Shown here: piece by piece, positions 1 through 8,092 of the stretch | How positions within the stretch are numbered: position 1 is the stretch's first letter | Layout: each line of letters starts with the position of its first letter | From: HGM11525 sp036307445 | GTDB lineage: Bacteria > Bacillota > Clostridia > UBA1381 | NCBI GenBank assembly: GCA_036307445.1 | Contig: JAXJXP010000046.1 | Coordinates: 1-11,347 of the forward strand | Length of the DNA: 11,347 nt | Reading direction: 5' to 3' | The notes under the pieces: generated by a model | Told to the model about the DNA's origin: nothing | What the model saw: the letters and a program-made list of their open reading frames with translations, nothing else | The model's database searches: none | Position numbers and translations under genes: made by a program

Positions 1-8
1 AAATCCGT

Positions 9-806
9 TTAGTTTGCAGGAACAACACCCGCACCGCTGATTACTTCATTTGCGTCTTTAGAAGTGATGTAATCAAAGAACTTCTGTGCGTCGTCGGAAA
101 GCTTTGTATCTTTCTTAGTTACGAGAATGAAAGGACGCTGAACCGCATAACTTCCATCTTTTACGGTTGCTTCGCTCGGCTTAACACCGTCAACAGATAC
201 TGCTTTTACGCTATTTTTAACAGAAGCAAGGGAAGCATAACCAATTGCGTTGGGGTTACTGGATACTGCTGTGATTACGTCACCGGTAGAGGTGCATTCC
301 TGACGGTATTTGCACTTATCCTCGGTATCGGTGATGGATTCAAAGCCATCTCTTGTACCACTGTTTGCCTCACGTCCGATGAGAACAATTTCCCCATCCT
401 TACCGCCAACGTCCTTCCAGTTGGTGATTTCACCGGTGTAGATCTTAGCAATCGTCTCGATGCTGAGATCTGCTACGTTATTGTCAGGGTGAACAATGAT
501 TGCGATACCATCATATGCAAGGGTGGTTCCTTCAAGACCTTTAGACTTCTCTTCATCCTTCAGGTCACGGCTGGAAAGACCAATGTCGCAACGACCTGCG
601 AGAACTGCTTCAATACCTGCACCGGAACCTGTAGCATTGTAGGTTACCTCAATGCCTGTACCTTCAGCGAACGCTTCGCTCAGAGACTCAATCACCTTAC
701 TCATGGATGTGGAACCATCGGTTGCCACGCTTTCGGACTTCGAGCAGCCTACCATTGCAATGCAAATAAGGACTGCCACAACGAACAAACTAATTACTTT
801 TTTCAT
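9..806 (-). CDS. pstS: Phosphate ABC transporter substrate-binding lipoprotein PstS
   Basis: High-affinity phosphate-binding protein that hands inorganic phosphate to the PstCAB permease. It is anchored on the outer face of the membrane. The 265-residue product starts with a lipoprotein signal peptide: MKK, a hydrophobic core, then MVGC with the lipidated Cys at 21. Three ligand-loop motifs of the PstS family are visible: DGSTSM (30-35), TGSGAGI (59-65) with GLSSRDL (76-82), and REANSGTRDGFES (145-157). Length is normal for short Firmicute PstS proteins. The ATG at 806 has an AAAGGAG ribosome site (about 815-822) and sits behind a Pho-box promoter, separated from the upstream sulfur operon by a terminator. 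It ends only 8 nt from the window edge, so pstC, pstA and pstB probably follow outside; that is inferred, not seen. It has two mid-protein cysteines (165, 171), whose role is unknown. Confidence 0.95.
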   Translation of the reverse strand: MKKVISLFVVAVLICIAMVGCSKSESVATDGSTSMSKVIESLSEAFAEGTGIEVTYNATGSGAGIEAVLAGRCDIGLSSRDLKDEEKSKGLEGTTLAYDGIAIIVHPDNNVADLSIETIAKIYTGEITNWKDVGGKDGEIVLIGREANSGTRDGFESITDTEDKCKYRQECTSTGDVITAVSSNPNAIGYASLASVKNSVKAVSVDGVKPSEATVKDGSYAVQRPFILVTKKDTKLSDDAQKFFDYITSKDANEVISGAGVVPAN

Positions 807-853
807 TTTTATGATCTCCTTTCAAATTAGACCTGTTTCATTGCTACGTCCTT

Positions 854-859
854 ATTATA
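854..859 (-). promoter_or_regulatory. -10 element of the pstS promoter
   Basis: The minus strand reads TATAAT, a perfect sigma-A -10 hexamer, about 48 nt before the pstS start codon. No good -35 hexamer lies 16-18 nt upstream. Instead the nearest Pho-box repeat ends 10 nt upstream, which is the layout of promoters activated by PhoB/PhoP. Confidence 0.7.
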
Positions 860-869
860 GTTCCCAGGA

Positions 870-909
870 GTAAAATCCGTAATCAAACTGATGTAAAATC
901 GAGGTAAAA
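870..909 (-). promoter_or_regulatory. Putative Pho box (PhoP/PhoB operator) of pstS
   Basis: Four TTTTAC-like hexamers lie in direct repeat on the minus strand: TTTTAC at 909-904, TTTTAC at 898-893, TTTGAT at 887-882 and TTTTAC at 875-870. The spacing is 11, 11 and 12 nt, about one helical turn each. Firmicute PhoP binds TT(A/T/C)ACA-type repeats with about 11-bp spacing, placed where the -35 element would be. Position and repeat form fit phosphate-starvation control of pstS. The regulator itself is not in the window. Confidence 0.7.
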
Positions 910-930
910 CTATAAATTGTTTGAAACAAG

Positions 931-958
931 GAAAAAGGCGCCGCATTGCTGCGACGTC
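931..958 (-). terminator. Rho-independent terminator after the rrf2 gene
   Basis: On the minus strand a stem of 937-945 with 950-958 (CGTCGCA/TGCGGCG core, one G-U pair, one mismatch near the base) closes a GCAA tetraloop and is followed by CC and five T. It lies 15 nt past the Rrf2 stop codon and ends the sulfur operon before pstS. Confidence 0.85.
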
Positions 959-972
959 TTTAAGCAGATAAT

Positions 973-1374
973 TTATTTCATTAAATCAATTAATGTGATA
1001 CCGTCAAAATAATTGCTTACTATGCTATAAAACTCGGTCCACATAGGAAGCGTAGGACAGGTATCAGCACGATCACACTTTTCGGCATTGCATTGAAGGC
1101 AAGTAACGGGGGCGAGATCCCCTTCGGCAAGTCTTAAAATATCGCCTACTTTATAATCTTTCGGCTCTCTTGCCAAGCGGTAGCCTCCACCCTTGCCGTG
1201 AACACCATCTACATAATTATTCTTTGATAGCACGGGCATAATTTTTTCGATATATTTAAGTGAAAGCCCTTGGCGTTCAGCTACATTTTTCATTGCGATA
1301 TAGCCATCGTCCTGATGTTCCGCGAGATCAAGCAATACGCGCAAGGCGTATCTGCCTCTTGTAGAAATAAGCAT
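973..1374 (-). CDS. Rrf2-family transcriptional regulator, IscR-like with four cysteines
   Basis: A 133-residue winged-helix DNA-binding regulator of the Rrf2 family (IscR, CymR, NsrR and relatives). The N-terminus MLISTRGRYALRVLLDLA and the GKGGGYRLAR wing (60-69) are hallmarks. The sensor segment TCLQCNAEKCDRADTC holds Cys 92, 95, 100 and 106. IscR binds its [2Fe-2S] cluster through Cys92, Cys98 and Cys104, so Cys92, Cys100 and Cys106 here are plausible ligands, with Cys95 extra. CymR lacks such cysteines, which argues for cluster sensing. The ATG shares one base with the metH stop (TAATG) and uses a GGAGG site in the last metH codons, so the two are co-translated. Targets are not known; the promoters of this locus are the first candidates. 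No gene symbol is assigned because IscR and other Rrf2 types cannot be separated with certainty. Confidence 0.92.
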   Translation of the reverse strand: MLISTRGRYALRVLLDLAEHQDDGYIAMKNVAERQGLSLKYIEKIMPVLSKNNYVDGVHGKGGGYRLAREPKDYKVGDILRLAEGDLAPVTCLQCNAEKCDRADTCPTLPMWTEFYSIVSNYFDGITLIDLMK

Positions 1375-3782
1375 TATTCTTTACCTCCATTTATAATCTC
1401 TTCAGCATAACGAACACTTTCCATCGCATCCTTTGCATATTTATCCGCACCTATTTTATCGGCATATTCTTTAGTTAAAACTGCACCGCCTACCACGATC
1501 TTGCACCAAGGGGCTTTTTCCCGCAGAAGCTTAATTGTTTCTTCCATTGCAGGAACAGTGGTTGTCATAAGCGCACTTAAGCCTACAAGCGGTGCGCGAA
1601 GTTTTATCGCTGTCTTTGCAATTATTTCGGGCGGAACATCTTTGCCTAGATCCACAACATCAAAGCCGTAGTTTTCAAGCAAAAGCTTTACTATATTTTT
1701 ACCTATGTCATGAATATCACCGTAAACGGTAGCAATTACAATTACGCCCTTGGTCCCAGCTTTTTCTTTGCCCGACATAGAGGCTTTTATAACCTCAAAA
1801 GCACTTTTTGCAGCTTCAGCACTCATAAGCAACTGAGGAAGATAGACCGTTTTCTTTTCAAATCCGTCACCTACAATATTAAGCGCAGGGATAATTTCGT
1901 TATTCACTATTTCAAGCGGGTCAACACTTGAAAGTAAGTTTTTTGTCAACTCCCCTGCCTTATCCTTGAAGCCTTTTATAACTGCATGCTGAAGTTCAGA
2001 TGAATATTCCTCAGTAGTTTTTGGTGCGGCGGCAGCCACAGATGTTACTGTAACTACAAATGATTCAGCCGAACCGATATATTCGGCACAGTTTTCATCA
2101 AGACCCTTGAGTGCTCTGTAGGCATAGTAAGTTTTCATCATATCCACAGAATAAGGGTTCATAATAGCGGCGGAAAGACCGTTTTGGAGTGCAAGTGCAA
2201 AGAATGTACCGTTTACTGCATCACGGTTAGGAAGCCCAAAAGAAATGTTTGAAACACCGAGAGATGTATGGCAACCAAGCTCATTCTTTATAGTTTTAAG
2301 CGAAGACAGAGTTGCAACAGCCGCTTTGTTGTCGGCACTGATGGTCATAGCAAGGGTATCAAAAATGATGTCCTTTTTATCTATTCCGTATTCGTTCGCA
2401 ACCTTTAGTATGTTTTCGGCGATTTTGACTCTGCCCTGGGCGGTGTCAGGAATACCGCTCTCGTCAAGGGTTAGGGCAACTACCAATCCACCGTATTTTT
2501 TGACAAGCGGAAAAATCGCTTCCATACTTTCTCGCTTGCCATTAACGGAATTTATCATGGCCTTTCCGTTATATCGGCGTAAAGCCTCTTCCATAGCGGC
2601 GATGTTCGAAGTATCTATCTGCAACGGCAAGTCGATAATAGCCTGTAGCTCGCAAACAGTATTTTTTAGCATCTGCACTTCATCAATGTCGGGAAGTCCC
2701 ACATTCACATCGAGAATATGCACGCCCTTTTCCTGCTGATTTACACCCTCAGACAAAATATAGTCGATATCGTTTTCAAGCAAAGCCTGTTTAAAGCGCT
2801 TTTTACCCGTAGGATTGATACGCTCGCCGATAAGAATGGGACTTTCTCCAAACTCTATTGCGTGGGTATAGGAAGATACTACCGTTATTTTTTTATCAGC
2901 AATAGGAACAGGAGCAAGTTCAGATGTTTTACTATAAAGCGAAGCAATGTATTCGGGGGTTGTGCCGCAGCAACCGCCAACAACACGAACACCTTTTTTC
3001 ACAAGAGCTGCTACTTCATCTGAAAACTCATCGACAGTTACATCAAATACTGTTTTACCGTTTAAAGACTTCGGAAGCCCTGCGTTGGGCTTGAGTATAA
3101 CGGGAACAGATGCTTTTTGGAGCAGTTCCTCTGCAACTCCGCGGAGTTGTCTGGGTCCAAGCGAACAGTTAGCACCGATTGCATCCGCTCCCATACCTTC
3201 CAGCATTGCCACCATTGCGGCAGGAGCCGCACCTGTCATCAGCTTACCGTCCTCGCCGTAGGCGTTGGAAACAATTACGGGAAGATTACTGTTTTCCTTT
3301 GCTGCAAGTAGGGCTGCCTTGGTTTCATAAGAGTCATTCATCGTTTCGATGATAATCAGGTCGACACCATATTTCACACCGAATTTGACTGTTTTTGAAA
3401 ATACGTTTACCGCATCCTCAAAATCAAGATCACCAAGCGGCTTTAAAAGCTTTCCCGAGGGGCCGATATCAAGTGCTATGAACTTTTCACCTTTCTGTAC
3501 CGACTGTTCCCTTGCTTTCTTAGCATTGGCGACCGCCGCTTTTATTATTTGTTCAAGCTCATCATCAGCAAATTTAAGGCAGTTTGCGCCAAAAGTGTTG
3601 GTACAAACAACATTACTGCCTGCATCAAAATAAGCCTTATGTATGTCGATTATTACATCGTGGTGGGACAAGTTCCATCTTTCAGGGTACTCACCCGGTT
3701 TTAAACCCCCAGCTTGCAGAAGCGTTCCGATACCGCCGTCAAGATAGACAATATGATTCTTTAAGTAATCTTTGAAATTCAT
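1374..3782 (-). CDS. metH: Cobalamin-dependent methionine synthase without reactivation domain
   Basis: Transfers a methyl group from methyl-tetrahydrofolate through cobalamin to homocysteine, giving methionine in the cytoplasm. Domain order in the 802 residues: homocysteine S-methyltransferase barrel (about 1-290) with zinc ligands Cys206 (GANCSLG) and Cys271-Cys272 (GGCCGTTP); pterin-binding barrel (about 315-575, GERINPTGKKRF, DVNVGLPD); helical cap (about 590-670); and B12-binding Rossmann domain (about 675-800) with the base-off motif GDIHDIGKN, His691 replacing the lower axial ligand. E. coli MetH is about 1227 residues; the C-terminal SAM-binding reactivation domain is absent here. That function is probably supplied by the gene just upstream, whose stop overlaps this start by one base (TAATG). 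A short MetH of this build is common in anaerobic Firmicutes. Confidence 0.95.
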   Translation of the reverse strand: MNFKDYLKNHIVYLDGGIGTLLQAGGLKPGEYPERWNLSHHDVIIDIHKAYFDAGSNVVCTNTFGANCLKFADDELEQIIKAAVANAKKAREQSVQKGEKFIALDIGPSGKLLKPLGDLDFEDAVNVFSKTVKFGVKYGVDLIIIETMNDSYETKAALLAAKENSNLPVIVSNAYGEDGKLMTGAAPAAMVAMLEGMGADAIGANCSLGPRQLRGVAEELLQKASVPVILKPNAGLPKSLNGKTVFDVTVDEFSDEVAALVKKGVRVVGGCCGTTPEYIASLYSKTSELAPVPIADKKITVVSSYTHAIEFGESPILIGERINPTGKKRFKQALLENDIDYILSEGVNQQEKGVHILDVNVGLPDIDEVQMLKNTVCELQAIIDLPLQIDTSNIAAMEEALRRYNGKAMINSVNGKRESMEAIFPLVKKYGGLVVALTLDESGIPDTAQGRVKIAENILKVANEYGIDKKDIIFDTLAMTISADNKAAVATLSSLKTIKNELGCHTSLGVSNISFGLPNRDAVNGTFFALALQNGLSAAIMNPYSVDMMKTYYAYRALKGLDENCAEYIGSAESFVVTVTSVAAAAPKTTEEYSSELQHAVIKGFKDKAGELTKNLLSSVDPLEIVNNEIIPALNIVGDGFEKKTVYLPQLLMSAEAAKSAFEVIKASMSGKEKAGTKGVIVIATVYGDIHDIGKNIVKLLLENYGFDVVDLGKDVPPEIIAKTAIKLRAPLVGLSALMTTTVPAMEETIKLLREKAPWCKIVVGGAVLTKEYADKIGADKYAKDAMESVRYAEEIINGGKE

Positions 3783-4441
3783 TAGACACCTCTTAACGTA
3801 CAGTCTGTTTTTTCACAAAGACTGCATTTATTTGAGCTTGTTTTTTCTGTGCTCCCAAGCCCGACAAAAGCCGTAACCGATTTTGACGGTGACATAAGCA
3901 GACTGCTGTTTAAAGTCAGTCCAATTCTTCGCTCTGGGTCGAGGACGGCAAAAATATTCTTTTGAGCCGAGAGCGGCAAATCACCGTAGCCCGGACTGAA
4001 ACGTGGCTCTAATCCCGTATTGTATTCTTTTTTTATATCCGCGCAAAAAGCATCGCACAACGCCTCTATCCGTTCAGCACCGATTGCCTGAAAAAGCAAT
4101 GCCTTTGTGGGAGAAAGTCTACCATATTTCCCTATTAGACGGTCGATTTCCACACCCACCGTTGCAGCAAAAAGGATAACCTTTTCACAGCCTTTGAGAT
4201 TACGCGCAAGCTTTTCTGAATGCACACTAAAGACCTCAAAATCACAAGTATCGCCGACCGTTTTAATGGAAAGTTCACGATAGCAGACTTTATAGGCAAG
4301 CTTTTCCTTCACTTCATCTATGCACTCTTTAAGAAGAACGGATATCTCTTCGCGCTCTCCCCTACAGCCTGCATAACGCAAAATTTCTTTTTCGCAAAAC
4401 GGCGGCTCGATATATGTTTTACTTAAAATCACAGAATTCAT
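3782..4441 (-). CDS. Stand-alone methionine synthase activation-domain protein
   Basis: A 219-residue protein resembling the C-terminal SAM-dependent reactivation domain of MetH, which reduces and remethylates oxidised cob(II)alamin. Visible signatures are RFSPGYGDLPL (147-157) and MSPSKSVTAFVGL (183-195), corresponding to the R-x-x-x-GY-x-x-P and MxPxxSVSG stretches around the SAM site of E. coli MetH. The C-terminus adds CSLCEKTDC (Cys 206, 209, 214), a small cysteine cluster that E. coli MetH does not have. It is encoded between metF and metH, overlapping metF by four bases (ATGA) and metH by one, so all three are probably made together. It most likely acts in trans on the truncated MetH; this is inferred from family similarity and context. 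Confidence 0.88.
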   Translation of the reverse strand: MNSVILSKTYIEPPFCEKEILRYAGCRGEREEISVLLKECIDEVKEKLAYKVCYRELSIKTVGDTCDFEVFSVHSEKLARNLKGCEKVILFAATVGVEIDRLIGKYGRLSPTKALLFQAIGAERIEALCDAFCADIKKEYNTGLEPRFSPGYGDLPLSAQKNIFAVLDPERRIGLTLNSSLLMSPSKSVTAFVGLGSTEKTSSNKCSLCEKTDCTLRGV

Positions 4442-5316
4442 TTTCCTAATATACAGCTTAAGTTGTTTTGGATTTTGGCAGCAACATCAGGCTTGTTCAT
4501 CGAATATACGTGCACGTTGGTGATGCCGTTAGCATATAAATCAATAATCTGATCAGTAGCATACGCAATACCGGCCTGCTTCATAGCTGCAGGATCGTTG
4601 CCGAATTTATCCACAAGGCTTTTGAAACGCTGCGGCATAAACGAGCCCGAAAGCTTGATGGCACGTTCTACCTGATTGGCATTTGTAATAGGCATAACAC
4701 CCGGAATGATGGGAACGGTAATTCCTGCTTCACGGATCTTATATAGAAAATTATAGAGCAAATTATTATCAAAAAACATCTGTGTAGTTAAAAACTCACA
4801 GCCTGCGTCTACCTTTTCCTTAAGATGTTTAATATCCTCTTTCTGGTTTTCGCTTTCGGGGTGTATCTCAGGATAACACGCGCCACCTATGCAAAAATCT
4901 GCACCCGATTCTTTCAGTTCTCGTACAAGTTCTATAGCGTGATGATAGTCCCAATGACTACGGTCAGCATTCTGAAGTTCAGCCGGAATATCGCCTCTGA
5001 GTGCCATAACATTCTCAATATTTGCCGCTTTCATATCGGCAATACGATCACGTACTGTCTCTTTGGTTGAAGAAACGCAGGTAAGATGTGCCAAAGACGG
5101 CACATTGTAAAGCTCTTTTATCCGCTTTGCAATATCCAAGGTATATTTACTTGTTCCACCTCCTGCACCGTATGTAACGCTCATAAAACTGGGGCGAAGT
5201 TTAGCAATCTCCTCGGTAGCAGTTCGTACATTTGCAAAGGCAGTATCTGTTTTGGGTGGAAAAACCTCAAAAGAAAGAGAAAGAGTATCTCTTTTAAGTA
5301 AATCAATAATTTTCAT
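4438..5316 (-). CDS. metF: 5,10-methylenetetrahydrofolate reductase
   Basis: FAD-dependent TIM-barrel enzyme that reduces methylene-tetrahydrofolate to methyl-tetrahydrofolate, the methyl donor for MetH. The 292-residue length is typical for bacterial MetF. SFEVFPPK (15-22) carries the catalytic Glu17 (Glu28 in E. coli), and ALRGDIP (104-110) carries the Asp108 that contacts FAD (Asp120 in E. coli). TYGAGGGT (47-54) and the TTQMFFDN stretch are also family hallmarks. It is the first gene after the dyad-containing promoter at 5347-5376 and is followed, with ATGA overlap, by the MetH activation protein. Confidence 0.95.
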   Translation of the reverse strand: MKIIDLLKRDTLSLSFEVFPPKTDTAFANVRTATEEIAKLRPSFMSVTYGAGGGTSKYTLDIAKRIKELYNVPSLAHLTCVSSTKETVRDRIADMKAANIENVMALRGDIPAELQNADRSHWDYHHAIELVRELKESGADFCIGGACYPEIHPESENQKEDIKHLKEKVDAGCEFLTTQMFFDNNLLYNFLYKIREAGITVPIIPGVMPITNANQVERAIKLSGSFMPQRFKSLVDKFGNDPAAMKQAGIAYATDQIIDLYANGITNVHVYSMNKPDVAAKIQNNLSCILGK

Positions 5317-5346
5317 AAAAACATTCCTTTTTTTATCTTCCGTTTA

Positions 5347-5376
5347 ATTATACACCCAAACGGGTAGGTAAATCAA
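5347..5376 (-). promoter_or_regulatory. Putative metF promoter with dyad in the spacer
   Basis: The minus strand shows TTGATT at 5376-5371, an 18-nt spacer and a perfect TATAAT at 5352-5347, about 30 nt before the metF ATG. The spacer contains ACCCGTTTGGGT (5365-5354), an inverted repeat with 4-bp arms that could be an operator. No terminator is visible between mnmA and this promoter, so metF may be read both from here and by run-through. Confidence 0.65.
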
Positions 5377-5386
5377 GTAAATATCA

Positions 5387-6448
5387 TTATTTTATCGTTC
5401 CTCCGCCCAACACAGTATCTCCGTCATAAAAAACAGCGGCTTGTCCGGGTGTGATTGCCCGTTGCGGCTCGTCGAAAACGATATGAACGGTATCTGCTCC
5501 CGTAGGGATAACGGTTACCCACTGTTCCGGTTGACGGTAGCGTATTTTGGCCTTGCAGCGAAACTCGCTCCCAGGTACTTCACCGCTTATCCAGTTAAAA
5601 TCGGATACATCTGCCTCACGGCTGAACAGATCGTCATTACTGCCGAGAACAACATTGCCATCTTTCGGGCAGATATTGCATACATACAGAGGCTCTGTGC
5701 TCGAAACACCAAGCCCTTTTCGCTGACCTATGGTGTAATGAATCACACCCTTGTGCCGTCCGAGATTATTACCTTGTTTATCCACAAAATTTCCCTCGGC
5801 AGATTCTTTTCCTGTTTGTAACTCTATCACGCTTGCATAATCTCCATTCGGTACAAAGCAAATATCCTGACTATCGGGTTTGTCAGCATTAACAAACCCG
5901 CTTTCTTTGGCTATGGCACGGACTTCAGTCTTTTGCATACTGCCAATCGGAAACATGGTGTGCACAAGCTGATCCTGTGTCATGGAATATAGGACATAGC
6001 TCTGATCCTTTGTTTCGTCTAATGCTTTTTTCAGTACAAATTTACCGTTTTCTTCTTCTATTCTGGCATAATGCCCCGTTACGATATAATCGCAACCGAG
6101 TGTTTTCGCTCTTTCGTATAGCTTGTCAAACTTCATATAGCGGTTGCAGTCTATACACGGATTCGGGGTAATTCCGTTTTCATAGCTTTCGATAAATTTT
6201 CGAATGACCGTATCACGGAAGGCATCAGTAAAATTGAACACGTAGAACGGCATCCCGAGCTTATAGGCTACACTCCTTGCATCCTCAACATCGTCAAGAG
6301 AACAACAGGTGCGGGAGCTCTCGATTCCTGCATCTTCATTGTGATAGAGCTTCATCGTGCAGCCGATACAATCAAACCCTTTGTCCTTCATTAACTTCGC
6401 CGCAAGGGAGGAGTCCACTCCTCCGCTCATAGCAATCAGCGCTTTCAT
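5387..6448 (-). CDS. mnmA: tRNA-specific 2-thiouridylase MnmA
   Basis: ATP-dependent enzyme that places sulfur at position 2 of wobble uridine 34 in the tRNAs for Lys, Glu and Gln, using persulfide sulfur from a cysteine desulfurase. The protein opens with the PP-loop SGGVDSS (8-14). The two catalytic cysteines are seen at NPCIDC (Cys98) and SQDICF (Cys197), matching Cys102 and Cys199 of E. coli. The tRNA-binding GQRKGLGVSS segment is present. I chose the ATG at 6448 (353 residues), whose ATGA overlaps the nifU stop; an in-frame TTG at 6463 would add five residues with no family support. Its place right after nifS and nifU matches its sulfur supply. Confidence 0.95.
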   Translation of the reverse strand: MKALIAMSGGVDSSLAAKLMKDKGFDCIGCTMKLYHNEDAGIESSRTCCSLDDVEDARSVAYKLGMPFYVFNFTDAFRDTVIRKFIESYENGITPNPCIDCNRYMKFDKLYERAKTLGCDYIVTGHYARIEEENGKFVLKKALDETKDQSYVLYSMTQDQLVHTMFPIGSMQKTEVRAIAKESGFVNADKPDSQDICFVPNGDYASVIELQTGKESAEGNFVDKQGNNLGRHKGVIHYTIGQRKGLGVSSTEPLYVCNICPKDGNVVLGSNDDLFSREADVSDFNWISGEVPGSEFRCKAKIRYRQPEQWVTVIPTGADTVHIVFDEPQRAITPGQAAVFYDGDTVLGGGTIK

Positions 6449-6882
6449 GATATCTCGCAACAACGACCACAGCTCTCACAGTTGGGAAAGAGTGAGTGGT
6501 CATATTCAATTCCGTTTTTGTCGTAGTAGTCCTTTAGTGCAGCCTTGATCGCCTCTTCCGCAAGGACGGAGCAATGCAGCTTATGTGCAGGAAGGCCGTC
6601 AAGAGCTTCCACAACGGCTTTGTTGGTAAGACTTAAAGCCTCCCCGACAGGCTTGCCCTTAATAAGCTCAGTTGCCATTGAACTGGATGCGATAGCCGAG
6701 CCACAACCAAAGGTCTCAAATTTTACATCTGTTATGATGTCATTTTCTATTTTTAGATAGATCTTCATAATATCGCCGCACTTGGCGTTGCCAACTTCAC
6801 CGATTCCGTCAGCATCTTCAATCACGCCTATATTACGGGGATTGCGGAAATGATCCATTACTTTTTCACTGTATAATGCCAT
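6445..6882 (-). CDS. NifU/IscU-type Fe-S cluster scaffold with Cys-rich C-terminal tail
   Basis: Scaffold on which Fe-S clusters are built from iron and NifS-derived sulfur. The 145-residue product carries the full IscU ligand set: GNAKCGD (Cys35, Asp37), FGCGSAIASSS (Cys60) and KLHCSV (His103, Cys104). The N-terminal YSEKVMDHFRNPRNIG is typical. It departs from E. coli IscU in its C-terminal end, NCESCGRCCEIS, which adds Cys 135, 138, 141 and 142. It starts 11 nt after the nifS stop with a TGAGG ribosome site and overlaps mnmA by four bases. Either nifU or iscU could be used as a name, so no symbol is given. Confidence 0.93.
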   Translation of the reverse strand: MALYSEKVMDHFRNPRNIGVIEDADGIGEVGNAKCGDIMKIYLKIENDIITDVKFETFGCGSAIASSSMATELIKGKPVGEALSLTNKAVVEALDGLPAHKLHCSVLAEEAIKAALKDYYDKNGIEYDHSLFPNCESCGRCCEIS

Positions 6883-6892
6883 AATAACAGCC

Positions 6893-8092
6893 TCACTTTA
6901 TAATAAATTCTTTCTTGCCGTTTACAAGATCTCGCCAAATTGGTGAAATACTACGCAGATATTCTACAACCTCTTTTACGGCACTTATTGTGTATTCAAT
7001 CTCTTCCTCTGTGTTTTCATCACTCAAAGACAGCCGCAGTGAGCCGTGAGCGATATCGTGTACTCTGCCAATGGCAAGGAGCACATGGCTCGGATCAAGA
7101 GATCCCGAAGTGCAAGCTGAACCCGACGAAACACAAATCCCCTTATCGTCGAGAAGCAAGAGTAAGGATTCACCTTCAATGCCCTCAAAGCAGAAGTTCA
7201 CATTGCCGGGCAGTCTCTTTTTTGCATCACCATTGAGGATAGAATGAGGAATCTCCGAAAGTCCGGCAATCAGTTTATCCCGCAAAGCTGTTAATATTTC
7301 TGCGTTTTCATCTATACGGCTGCAGGACTCTTCAAGAGCCGCCGCCATTCCCATAATGGCGGGAATGTTCTCGGTGCCTGCACGCTTGCCTCGTTCCTGT
7401 GCGCCGCCTTCAATAAGGCTTGTAAGTCTTATTCCTTTTCTTGCATATAAGGCACCTATTCCTTTCGGACCGTGAAATTTATGCGCCGACAAAGACAGCA
7501 TATCTATATTCTGTTCCTTAACATCAATATGCAGATGTCCAGCTACCTGCACCGCATCGGTATGAAAAATTACACCTTTTTCACGGCAAATGTCACCGAT
7601 CTCTTTAATGGGCTGAATGGTGCCTATTTCGTTATTGGCATACATAATTGTAACAAGGCAGGTGTTTTCTCGAATGGCTTCACGCACCTCTTCGGGAGTT
7701 ACAAGCCCGTTTTCATGAACGTCAAGAAGTGTAATTTCAAAGCCTTCCTTTTCAAGTTTACTCAGTGTATGCAAAACGGCATGATGTTCAAAAGCGGTTG
7801 AAATAATATGCTTCTTCCCTTTGCTTTTGCCAAATCTTGCGGCAGAAACAATTGCCTGATTATCCGCTTCGCTACCGCCCGATGTAAAAGTGATTTCTCT
7901 TGCCTCGCATCCGAGAAGTTTGGCAATGCGCTCACGAGCATTTACGAGCGCTTCATTTGCTCTTTGTCCTGCGGAATGAAGGCTTGACGGATTACCGTAA
8001 ATGCTATCCATGTAGGGTAGCATTGCGTTAATTGCAGACTTACTCATTTTTGTTGTTGCGGCATTATCAAGATAAATCGTCTTTTCTGTCAT
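6893..8092 (-). CDS. Cysteine desulfurase, NifS/IscS type
   Basis: PLP enzyme that converts cysteine to alanine and holds the sulfur as a persulfide for Fe-S assembly and tRNA thiolation. In 399 residues one sees YLDNAATTK (7-15), the FEHHA histidine pair (101-105), the PLP lysine in SAHKFHGPKG (Lys205), and the mobile-loop active cysteine in VSSGSACTSGS (Cys327), the group I NifS/IscS signature. The start ATG overlaps the stop of the ECF transporter gene (ATGA) and has AAAGGA 8 nt upstream. NifU and MnmA, its usual sulfur acceptors, follow directly. The C-terminus is about 10-15 residues longer than many homologs (PIWRDLVNGKKEFIIK). Confidence 0.95.
   Translation of the reverse strand: MTEKTIYLDNAATTKMSKSAINAMLPYMDSIYGNPSSLHSAGQRANEALVNARERIAKLLGCEAREITFTSGGSEADNQAIVSAARFGKSKGKKHIISTAFEHHAVLHTLSKLEKEGFEITLLDVHENGLVTPEEVREAIRENTCLVTIMYANNEIGTIQPIKEIGDICREKGVIFHTDAVQVAGHLHIDVKEQNIDMLSLSAHKFHGPKGIGALYARKGIRLTSLIEGGAQERGKRAGTENIPAIMGMAAALEESCSRIDENAEILTALRDKLIAGLSEIPHSILNGDAKKRLPGNVNFCFEGIEGESLLLLLDDKGICVSSGSACTSGSLDPSHVLLAIGRVHDIAHGSLRLSLSDENTEEEIEYTISAVKEVVEYLRSISPIWRDLVNGKKEFIIK

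Noticed and set aside
2245..2739. Plus-strand open frame of 164 codons inside metH, and other plus-strand frames across the window
   Set aside because: All lie opposite well-supported minus-strand genes, have no family resemblance and no convincing ribosome sites; they are frame shadows.
5317..5386. Terminator between mnmA and metF
   Set aside because: The only inverted repeat is the 4-bp ACCC/GGGT dyad inside the promoter spacer, with no T run after it.
6449..6463. TTG start for mnmA, adding five residues
   Set aside because: The ATG at 6448 gives the conserved N-terminus right before the PP-loop and the typical ATGA overlap with nifU.
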